Source of the DNA: Morella rubra
Taxonomy: Eukaryota > Streptophyta > Magnoliopsida > Fagales > Myricaceae
NCBI GenBank assembly: GCA_003952965.2
Contig: CM025854.1
Location: forward strand, 10,480,953-10,544,952
DNA length: 64,000 nucleotides
Reading direction: 5' to 3'
This document shows, in pieces, positions 12,984 through 24,100 of this stretch (its first letter is position 1; each line of letters opens with the position of its first letter). The notes under the pieces are model-generated. The model saw only the letters and a list, made by a program, of their open reading frames with translations. It was not told where the DNA came from and did not search any database. Position numbers and translations under genes: made by a program.

Positions 12984-14436
12984 AAATCAAACCCAAGGAA
13001 GCAATAGACTAAATTTCATTCTCCAAAAGGACTAGCGAAATCACAATTAGCGCCTCTTGGAATTTATCAGTATTCGCTGTTGAAATTAAATTAGGTTTTG
13101 GTCCCCATTGTGCGGGTAAGTATTAGAATAAGGAAGAGATTAGTTATGCACCTAAACTCGGGTAGTTTTGCTTTATCAAATGTTCAAGACATTGCGCACA
13201 TATTATCATCCTCCAGAGAGGAAATATCTGTAAAGAAAAATACCATGCAGTTTCTTCAAAAGTAAAGTTTTTTAACATGTACCATGCACACATTGAAATC
13301 ATTTTGTCTAAACCAACATATAAAACTGATAACTCCAGTGGAGAAACAATGGTCAAGAACAGTAATGGATAGAATGTAACAAATTTTGTTTCTTGATGTC
13401 TACCTTCATTCCAACAATAGCAAGTAAGACAAGGCTATCTTCAGGTAAAATCCATTGAGCTAACTGCTCCACATCAACTGGAACTTTGTCTGAGTCATAT
13501 AATCGGTATGCAATGGCAACACATCGCAAACTGCTTGCAGCCATATCATGTATAGCCGCCTTAAAGAAGTCCTAAAAAAAACACATTGATGCCAAAATTT
13601 TATTAAGTTTCAGCACAGTAAACTACGTTTTCTTTGAACTAGAATAATCTCATTCAGATCAAAGTTTAAAGGATTGGCTATTGCTAATCCATTTCCTGCA
13701 ACGATTCATTAGCAACAAAGTGTTGTACATCCTTATAGCCCAAAACAAACCCATAAAAAGTCTCACATATGTCCCAATGACATAAATTATCCGAGTACAA
13801 GACTATCTCAAGGTTGACTACAGTTTGCATCAATTGTGGCATAACAAATGCCCAGTATACACCAATTCCTAGCAGGAGATTGAAAGGATTTCTCACTCGC
13901 AGGAATCACAAAGATTATAGTGAGAAATGAACATCAACATTCTTTACTATTTAACATCATCTTGACAATCATATTTGTGTGATAACTCCTCTCAGAGGCC
14001 AACACCTGTCCAAATATTGTTGATTATCTTACTATCTATGTGTCCAGAATATAAATTGTCCATGCAAATCAGCCCCTCGGCAAAATGAAGTTGCTGAGAG
14101 AAAAAAACGACATCTTCTATATATTTAATGTTTTTTAGTGCACATCTGAAACTTCCTAGGATATGGTGCCATGCTTACTGCTGCTATCACCTTATTTAAT
14201 TTGCACAGCTTACTGCTCCTATAATCACTTTTTTTTTGGGTAAGTAAAAGGCAATCGTCTTGTTTTTGTCAAAGGATGATCACTTGCTAGAGTAAGTGTT
14301 GAATAGATTCTGATTGTGCTGAATCAAAGGTCTACTTCAAGATATTACCCATCTGTGGGACACAACCTAGAGAGATGGACAAGGAAAAACAGTCTGTTGT
14401 TGCAAGATCGAGAGCAAAAGCCAAGTTGAAGGCCAC

Positions 14437-14640
14437 ATGGAATATGTGAACTATTTTTCTCTTGAACACGAGACTACAGAGCCTCCTATCAGGTTCTATA
14501 GTGATAAAAAGGCAACAATATATTTGCTCATAATCCAATTCAACATGATAGAAACCAAAAAAAAAAAAAAAAAATTGAAAGTGACTGAGATTTTTATCAC
14601 AAAGAAATTGCAAGCAGATTTAATATCCTTTGGTGAAAAA
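14437..14640 (+). mobile_element. Copia-like RNase H fossil fragment (intronic, left arm)
   Basis: A short plus-strand stretch resembles the C-terminal RNase H region of Ty1/Copia polyproteins (the part with a YxDxKAA-like motif followed by a HNPxQHDR-like motif). It is heavily decayed, contains an A run, and lies antisense in the first intron of the left ACA copy. Its mirror is at 15488-15691. Confidence 0.45.
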
Positions 14641-15051
14641 AGGCACAAGTTGCAGATTGACAGCTATTCTTCTCCTTGTTCTTGAATCCTCTTTGTTTCT
14701 TCTTTCACACTCTTGAACTAACACAAATAACCATGATTCATGTGCACGAAATGATTTAATGGACTCTTCATCCATTACTTTTGTAGTCAAGTTTTCTATG
14801 TAAGCTATAGCACTTTTGACACGTAGCTCAATTGTTTTCTCTTTTCTAATATGCTCAGGAACTTCCTAAAGAGGTATTGATATTATTCAGAAAGAAATAT
14901 TTTCCAAACCTTATCTTCTTCAATGGATTGCAAGCAACCATTCGAATCAAGATAACCGTTACATGAGGCTAGAACCAACTCAGCCGCTCCCTTCCAGTGT
15001 ATATGAACTTCAGAGTCATTCTGCCACAAAAATTATTTGCAATGTCTCAAG

Positions 15052-15076
15052 AGTGATAATGTATAAAAGTAAAGGT
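15052..15076. other. Spacer at the axis of palindrome 1
   Basis: Twenty-five bases that do not pair separate the two arms (left arm ends ...aatgtctcaag, right arm starts cttgagacatt...). The axis sits in the intron just upstream of the exon that starts at 15108. Confidence 0.9.
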
Positions 15077-15107
15077 CTTGAGACATTGCAAATAATTTTT
15101 GTGGCAG

Positions 15108-18100
15108 AATGACTCTGAAGTTCATATACACTGGAAGGGAGCGGCTGAGTTGGTTCTAGCCTCATGTAACGGTTATCTTGATTCGAATGGTTGCTTGCAA
15201 TCCATTGAAGAAGATAAGGTTTGGAAAATATTTCTTTCTGAATAATATCAATACCTCTTTAGGAAGTTCCTGAGCATATTAGAAAAGAGAAAACAATTGA
15301 GCTACGTGTCAAAAGTGCTATAGCTTACATAGAAAACTTGACTACAAAAGTAATGGATGAAGAGTCCATTAAATCATTTCGTGCACATGAATCATGGTTA
15401 TTTGTGTTAGTTCAAGAGTGTGAAAGAAGAAACAAAGAGGATTCAAGAACAAGGAGAAGAATAGCTGTCAATCTGCAACTTGTGCCTTTTTTCACCAAAG
15501 GATATTAAATCTGCTTGCAATTTCTTTGTGATAAAAATCTCAGTCACTTTCAATTTTTTTTTTTTTTTTTTGGTTTCTATCATGTTGAATTGGATTATGA
15601 GCAAATATATTGTTGCCTTTTTATCACTATAGAACCTGATAGGAGGCTCTGTAGTCTCGTGTTCAAGAGAAAAATAGTTCACATATTCCATGTGGCCTTC
15701 AACTTGGCTTTTGCTCTCGATCTTGCAACAACAGACTGTTTTTCCTTGTCCATCTCTCTAGGTTGTGTCCCACAGATGGGTAATATCTTGAAGTAGACCT
15801 TTGATTCAGCACAATCAGAATCTATTCAACACTTACTCTAGCAAGTGATCATCCTTTGACAAAAACAAGACGATTGCCTTTTACTTACCCAAAAAAAAAG
15901 TGATTATAGGAGCAGTAAGCTGTGCAAATTAAATAAGGTGATAGCAGCAGTAAGCATGGCACCATATCCTAGGAAGTTTCAGATGTGCACTAAAAAACAT
16001 TAAATATATAGAAGATGTCGTTTTTTTCTCTCAGCAACTTCATTTTGCCGAGGGGCTGATTTGCATGGACAATTTATATTCTGGACACATAGATAGTAAG
16101 ATAATCAACAATATTTGGACAGGTGTTGGCCTCTGAGAGGAGTTATCACACAAATATGATTGTCAAGATGATGTTAAATAGTAAAGAATGTTGATGTTCA
16201 TTTCTCACTATAATCTTTGTGATTCCTGCGAGTGAGAAATCCTTTCAATCTCCTGCTAGGAATTGGTGTATACTGGGCATTTGTTATGCCACAATTGATG
16301 CAAACTGTAGTCAACCTTGAGATAGTCTTGTACTCGGATAATTTATGTCATTGGGACATATGTGAGACTTTTTATGGGTTTGTTTTGGGCTATAAGGATG
16401 TACAACACTTTGTTGCTAATGAATCGTTGCAGGAAATGGATTAGCAATAGCCAATCCTTTAAACTTTGATCTGAATGAGATTATTCTAGTTCAAAGAAAA
16501 CGTAGTTTACTGTGCTGAAACTTAATAAAATTTTGGCATCAATGTGTTTTTTTTAGGACTTCTTTAAGGCGGCTATACATGATATGGCTGCAAGCAGTTT
16601 GCGATGTGTTGCCATTGCATACCGATTATATGACTCAGACAAAGTTCCAGTTGATGTGGAGCAGTTAGCTCAATGGATTTTACCTGAAGATAGCCTTGTC
16701 TTACTTGCTATTGTTGGAATGAAGGTAGACATCAAGAAACAAAATTTGTTACATTCTATCCATTACTGTTCTTGACCATTGTTTCTCCACTGGAGTTATC
16801 AGTTTTATATGTTGGTTTAGACAAAATGATTTCAATGTGTGCATGGTACATGTTAAAAAACTTTACTTTTGAAGAAACTGCATGGTATTTTTCTTTACAG
16901 ATATTTCCTCTCTGGAGGATGATAATATGTGCGCAATGTCTTGAACATTTGATAAAGCAAAACTACCCGAGTTTAGGTGCATAACTAATCTCTTCCTTAT
17001 TCTAATACTTACCCGCACAATGGGGACCAAAACCTAATTTAATTTCAACAGCGAATACTGATAAATTCCAAGAGGCGCTAATTGTGATTTCGCTAGTCCT
17101 TTTGGAGAATGAAATTTAGTCTATTGCTTCCTTGGGTTTGACCTTTCCCCCCCCTTCCCCCCCCCCCCCCCCCTTTTTCGTTATTCTGGCTTGCTAAAAG
17201 ACATTAATTGTGGTATATAAATTTCTTAACCTTAAGAATAAAAAGTTGTTATATGTGGATGTAGGATTTAATAATATCGCATTACTCAATTGTCCATTTT
17301 TTCTTTCTCTTATTTGTCATAACTTGCTTTATGTAATCAAAATCCTGTCTTTTTTCTGGAAGAAATTTTGTTGTGGAGCATAAACTTAATTTTTGGTCTG
17401 ACCAATTCCTTTTGGCTGCATGTGATGGTTATTTCAAATGTTCTAACTTGACCACATATTTAACCTTCATAAATGCACGTAGGACCCATGTCGTCCTGGT
17501 GTCAAAGATGCAGTGAAAATTTGTAGCGATGCTGGTGTAAAGGTAGTCTCTCTCGCATCTTTTGTATAATTCATTCATATTTTGTCGATCCATAGTTATT
17601 CCATCTTGTTAGTTTTACGTGTACAGGAAGTAGAAGGGTTTGTACATGTAATGTGGTGGATTATCTGTAAGGTGTCCATGATATGCCCCATTAGGTGTCT
17701 ATGAATGCTCTTTTATGATTATGGTTCTAGTGTATTTCCATGTGATAAATTATCTGATGATGGAATATCTAAATTGACAGTTGGGAATCTTATTTTTCAA
17801 AACATATAGGTAAGAATGGTCACAGGAGATAATCTTGAGACAGCGAAAGCCATAGCTTTTGAATGTGGGATACTCACTTCGAGTCAGGATGCTATCGAGC
17901 CTTATATCATTGAGGGGAGAACATTCCGTGCATTATCTGAGAAAGAAAGAGAAGCCACTGCCAAGAAAATCACGGTATGGTTCAATAAGGGAGTGGTTTT
18001 TGAAAAGTTTGTATGCATTTAGTATGAATTTGTCCCCCATCCTGATTTTAAACCCAGAGAAATGCGATTTAATTATTCTGGTTGGATGTTATATCTTATA

Positions 18101-21100
18101 ATAATTAATTAATGACTAATTTATAGGTGATGGGAAGGTCTTCTCCTAATGATAAGCTCTTGCTTGTGCAAGCACTTCGTAAGGGAGGAGAAGTTGTTGC
18201 TGTAACAGGAGATGGCACCAATGATGCTCCTGCACTTCATGAGGTTTGGCTTTTCCATCAGTGTGTTGATTTAGTGTTGTCCTTTTGTTTTTCTTTATCC
18301 TTTTCTTTTTGATGAACTATAAAGGCATTGTGCCAATTTGGTCCAGCTAGAAACTGCAACTTCGAACTGCATTTGTCAGCCTGCATTCTTTCGATTGTGT
18401 TGGTCCTCATAGTGTTTTTCACTTTGGAGCTTCTGATTTCTGATGGGACAGAGACACATAGATACATGTGAAGCATTTGATGTGTGTGGAGACATTACTT
18501 TTCACACTTTTCTGCCTGTGGATGCATTCAGAGTTTTATAGTACAAGTACTTATTGTTTGAGTGCATGTGTGCTGTGTACCATTTAACAATTATCAACTT
18601 ACATGTCTGGGTGCATAAGTAGTCATAGAGGATCCCTAAACTTGGGATTTACATCAGAAGGTTTGGATATTTTGGAAGGGGATTAGCATATCTTCAAGTC
18701 TCTGAATAGGTTGCATTTGTGTTAACAAATATTGCCCTTGTAGGAGTGGTCATTTGTTCTGTTTCTTGTATCTTGAATGCCTTTATTTACTTAAGTGTCA
18801 TTTTCAAACTAATGAGTGCCAAATAGTAGTTGATTGCCTTTTGCCCTTTGTACTTTAGGCAGATATTGGTCTTTCCATGGGCATTCAAGGTACTGAAGTT
18901 GCGAAAGAAAGCTCCGATATTATTATCTTGGATGATAACTTTGCTTCAGTTGTAAAGGTTAGTAAGCATGTTATTCTATTCCATGAGCATATTACAAAAT
19001 CCTTTGTCTTTTGTGGGGATGTTATATATGTATTTCAGGGGATGCTGAATTGCTTTTGTGATTTTAGTTGTGTTGTTTTTATTTGTCGGATATCATTTAT
19101 CCATCTAGCAATAGTAAATTGGACCACTCCACATTTTGGTTATCTATTCAATCCACTAGCGTTGCTTCTATTGCTTGTGGCTTCATAGAGATAAATTTGA
19201 AGGTGCAAAAGTTAAAAGAGGGCCTAAGTGTGATATAAGATTGCATTTGCTACATCTAGCTCAAAATTATTCACCAATGGTAGAGATGGCTGGAATAGTA
19301 GAGTTAACCATTTAGAGCAATGCAGCTTATAACATTAAAGATTGAGATAGATGTATCAATGGAGTCCTAGGATAGATTTGGGATCGCCGGGGTGTGCTTA
19401 ACACTTGAGATGTCGCTCTTTAATCGTTGCTTTCGTATTGAGTCTAAGGAATTCCACGTGAGGATTAGTGAGAAGGGTGATCTTCTATTCTCAGAATGGA
19501 GTTCGCGGTCTGTGAATGAGATTCACATGGGAAAGTATGGAGCTGTGTGGATGGTTAATATGTCAGATAAACTGATGGTGGCTTCTACTGCGGTAGACTT
19601 TGCTTCTAAATTCACCGAGTCTAGGCGTGGCTTTCTGGCACAAAGATGTTGTAACAAAGGTGGTCGTTACATTGCGGTTGTTGAATATGGAGGGAGAAGG
19701 AAGGTGGGGGCCGTGCTGGTGCCGGAAGGCAAACATGGCCATGGGTGGCAGATTTTGAACCGAGTTTTTCTTGAGGCAGTGTCCTGTTTTCGCTCTGCGA
19801 GTCTCTCAGTGAATCGGGTGGAGTCTTCTCGCATTCGGCCAGAAGATTCTTTTGCTAAGGTGGTGTTGGCTCCGGCGGTGGTGCACGATGACGGTGGGAG
19901 GTCCAGTGCCCCTGTTCAAATTCACGGGTTGCTGACACTTCGAACACTGTGTACATGCACCAGAACCCTGAAGATGGTCCATTCCCAAGCTGATTTCCTC
20001 TTCTATGTCTAAGGAGAACGCTGAGGAGGGAAAGTGTCCCGCTGGTTTGTCGGACAGAGAGGCGTTGTCTCTTAATGGTGTTGATTTGGGGAAACAGGTT
20101 ATGAGCCTGCGAAAGGAGGTGGACCGGCTTGCCTCTCTTTTACGTCAACAGTGCCAGGGTGGCTTTTCCTTTCCCGCCTTAAGCTGTAGTGTATGTGGTT
20201 TTACATTAAAAGCCCAGAAAGCCAGGGCCCATTCTCAGTGTCAGTTCCTTGGGCGTGAGTTTGGGCTGCCATGTGGGGGCCCAAATTATGGTGCGGGGAT
20301 TTGGGCGTGAGTTTGGGGAAGGCGTTGGGTCGGGCTGAGGAGGACCTGGAGATGCCTTGTGTTGGTCCGGGGGGGGTCGACGGTATCACCGTTGCTCACG
20401 GAGGCAAGGGTGGGTGCTCCAACAGCTCCGGCGCTCATGCAGAGGTGGCGCCGGAGTTGTCTGTGGTGGTCGGCAGTATCACCTCTGGCTCGCCGGCGCT
20501 GGAGTGTGCCGTTGGTGGCCAGCTGTTGGAGTCGGCGTGCGTGGGTCTTCTGCAAATCCCATCGTCGCTGCAGCCTGTGTCGGTCGGAGACCTACCCACT
20601 GGCTCGCCGGCGCCGGAGCTTCCTTCTGGTGGTCAGTTGCAGGGGCCGGAGGGCATGCCTTTATTGACGCCGGAGGATCTCGGTGTTAAGGAGGCTCAGT
20701 TTTCCCCAGGTCAGGAACTAGTGGAGGAGTTGGGTCATCTTTCTCTCCCCAAAGTGACCAACTTTTATTCTCGGAAGAAATCGATCGATGGGGTTCAGCT
20801 GGGGATTGAGGTCCCTGTTGGGGTGGGTGATAATGGGCATGCGATGACAGATTGTGATAATCTTGTGAGTGCCAGAGGGGGTGTGCAAACCTTTATGTCA
20901 TGTTGTTTGTGCTGATGGGGTGATGGTTGACCATGGCAGTATGGTGGAGGAGGATTTGTCTGTTCAGCGTTGTGAGCAGGGAGGGAAATTCTTACAGGTG
21001 GGTAGTGGTAGTGGGAAATCTATATGGGAACCTTTGCAGATACAGTATCCGGATTATGGGAGGGGAGAACCTATCTACTTGGGTGTTGCGAATGGTGTCT

Positions 21101-24100
21101 TCCTTTCGTCATATGGTGGGGATTTCGTGTGAGGGGTATGAGAGTGAGTTGTTGGATTTGTTTGTGGCCTTGGAAAGGGATAGGGGTTCGGTGGGTAGTT
21201 TACACCAACTCGTTCGGGAGGTAAGATGATGCGGGAGTTGAAAGGGTTAAAGTCTAGTATTAATTATGATGGAGGGGATGCTTCGTCTAGGCGTAATAGA
21301 AAGGGTGGGCGGGCTCCTTTACTTTGTTAATGAAGCCAAAAATTTTGAGTTGGAATGTCAGGGGTCTTAATGATAGGGCTAAGTGTAGTAGGATTGGTAA
21401 TTTGATTCGGGGGTGGAAACCTGATTTAGTTTGTTTCCAGGAGACTAAGATTGAGATGATCTCGAGAGCAGTGGTGAGGGCTTTATGGGGGGGCCTCATG
21501 TGAAGTGGAGTAGTGTCCCGGCTGATGGTGCTTCTGGTGGTATTCTTATCGTGTGGGATTCTCGTGTCTTAGAGGCGGTGGATTTTTGTGTTGGCCGGTA
21601 CTCCATTTCGATTAGCTTCAAAAATGTGGATGATGGGATCCAGTGGGCTTTTTCAGGGATTTACGGTCCTAATGATGATTCTCATAGGAGACTTTTATGG
21701 GATGAGTTGTCGGGAGTGTTCTCGTGGTGGAGTCTCCCGTGGTGTATTGGTGGTGATTTTAACGTCTCTCGTTTTCCTAGTGAGAGGACGGGGATTGGGG
21801 GGGTTAGTAGAGCTATGGATGATTTTACGACTTTATTTCGGATTGTGGATTATTGGATCTTCCGTTGTCTGGGGGCTCGTATACTTGGTCTAATGGTCGG
21901 GCATCTCAATCTTGGTCTCGGATTGATCGGTTCCTTTTTAGTATGGATTGGGAGATGTTGTATCCGGAGGTCGTCCAGCGTCGTTTGCCTCGTATGTATT
22001 CTGATCACTTCCCTATTATGTTAGAGAGTGATACTTTTGGTAGAGGGAAAACGCCGTTTCGCTTTGAGAATATGTGGTTGAAGGAGGAGGGTTTTGTGGA
22101 GCGTGTTAGAGGATGGTGGAGTAGTTATGAGTTTTCGGGGTCCCTAGTTTTGTGCTTAATTTGAAATTGAAGGCTCTGAAGGGTGATCTTAAAGTTTGGA
22201 ATCGGGAGGTCTTTGGTGTTATTCACATTCGCAAGTTGAGATTGTTTAGCGAGTTATCTACATTGGAAGGGATGGATGAGGAAGGGGGTCTAGATGAGGC
22301 GGGTTTGGAGAGGAAGTTAGTAATTAATCGGGAATTAGATTGTTTGCTTGATTTGGAAGAAGTTAGTTGGAGACAGAAATCTCGAGCTTTGTGGCTTAAG
22401 GAGGGGGATAAATGCACCAAATTTTTTCATCGTGTTGCCAATTCGAATCGGAGAATTAATTCCATTTCTCATTTGGTGGTTGAGGGTGTCGAGGTGGAGG
22501 ATCCTAAGGATATTTCTGACCACATTGTTCATTTTTATTCCTCCTTGTATACAGAACCTTATTTGTGGCGTCCCATGTTGGATGATTTGGAGTTTGACAC
22601 TATTTCTGAGGAGGAGGCTGAATGTCTGGAAAGGCCTTTTGAGGCGGAGGAGGTGTATGGGGTGGTTAGTGGTTTAAATGGGGATAAAGCCCCGGGCCCG
22701 GACGGTTTCTCTATGGCTTTTTATCAAACTTGTTGGGATGTCATTAAGGAGGATGTGCTCTCTGTATTCAATGAGTTTGCTAGATGTGGCCAGTTTGTCC
22801 GAAGTATGAATTCATCTTTCATTGTCCTTATACCTAAGAAGCCGGGAGCTTGAGCTGAAAGATTTTGTGAGGGGCCGACAATTTTGGACTCGGTGTTGAT
22901 TGCGAATGAATGTCTTGATTCTAGGTTGAGGTCCAATGAACCGGGTATGTTGTGTAAATTGGACATCCAGAAAGCTTATGACCATGTGAATTGGCAGTTT
23001 TTGCTCTATATGTTGAGGCGTTGTGGTTTTGGGGAAAAATGGTGTCGTTGGATACAATTTTGCATCTCTTCTGTTAAATTTTCGGTGCTTGTTAATGGAT
23101 CGCCTGAGGGGTTTTTTGGTAGTACTCGGGGTTTACGCCAAGGAGATCCCATTTCTCCTCTTTTATTTGTTATTGTCATGGAAGCCTTCTCTCGCATGAT
23201 GGAAAAGTTAGTTTCTAATGGGATGATCACTGGGTTTAAAGTGGGAGGTGTTAGTGGTGAAGGTATTGGTGTTTCCCATTTATTGTTTGCTGATGATACT
23301 CTTGTTATGTGTGGGGCGGATGTGGAGCAGTTTAGAAACTTTCGATGTTTATTATTGTGTTTTGAGGCAGTTTCGGGCTTGAAAGTCAATCTCTCTAAGT
23401 CGGAGGTGATTCCGATTGGAATGTTACTAATGTGCCAGAATTGGCTTCGATTTTGGGGTGTAGAATTTCTGCTTTACCAATTACTTATTTGGGTCTTCCT
23501 TTGGGAGCTAGATCTAAAAGTGTGCATATTTGGGATGGTATTTTGGAGAGGATGGCTAGGCGTTTGGCTGGATGGAAGAGAATGTATCTTTCTAAAGGTG
23601 GTCGGGTGATGTTGATTAAATCTACCCTCTCTAGCTTACCTACTTATTTCTTATCTCTTTTTCCCATTCCTTCCTCTGTGGCTGCTAGAATTGAGAATTA
23701 CAAAGGAACTTTCTTTGGGGTCAGTGAGTTGGGAGGTCACAAATTTCACCTGCTGAATTGGGGGAAGGTTTGCTCTCCCATTCCCTCTGGGGGGTTGGGT
23801 CTTCGGAGATTGTTGGTGTTTAACAAAGCTTTACTCGGGAAATGGCTCTGGCGCTTTGCCAATGAAAGGGATAGTTTATGGAGGATTATTGTTGCAGCTA
23901 AGTTTGGCACAATGGTGGGAGATTGGTCAACTCTGCCTTCTCGAGGAACTTATGGGGTGAGTTTGGAAGCATATTCGTCAGGGATGGGATTGTTTTGCTA
24001 CGTATACTCGGCTGGTGGTGGGTAATGGGTGTAGGGTGCGGTTTTGGCATGATGTTTGGTGTGGCGATAGTCCTCTTCGTTGTTTGTTTCCCGTTGTGTT

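Larger units (their letters stand above)
11169..15020 (-). pseudogene. Partial copy of plasma-membrane-type Ca2+-ATPase (ACA), six middle exons
   Basis: This is the minus-strand mirror of the first six exons of the gene at 15108-31847. Exons: 14910-15020 ([19 protein letters not shown]), 13404-13571, 12582-12641, 12152-12316, 11883-11999 and 11169-11267. They cover the nucleotide-binding and phosphorylation-domain part of a P2B ATPase, including [12 protein letters not shown] and [13 protein letters not shown]. All splice sites match the right copy and the frame is open. Neither the 5' half nor any transmembrane exon follows: the copy stops at palindrome spacer on one side, and past the L1 on the other side is unrelated DNA. 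It cannot encode a working pump. Confidence 0.9.
5081..15051 (-). repeat. Left arm of large inverted duplication (palindrome 1)
   Basis: The whole segment, read on the minus strand, matches 15077-24938 through exons, introns and an intronic L1. Matching exon coordinates sum to 30128 near the axis, for example 15020 with 15108 and 13571 with 16557. The arms differ by scattered small indels and a few substitutions, and by about 107 bp deleted from the L1 of the right arm. The outer edge falls exactly at the L1 poly(A). Confidence 0.95.
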
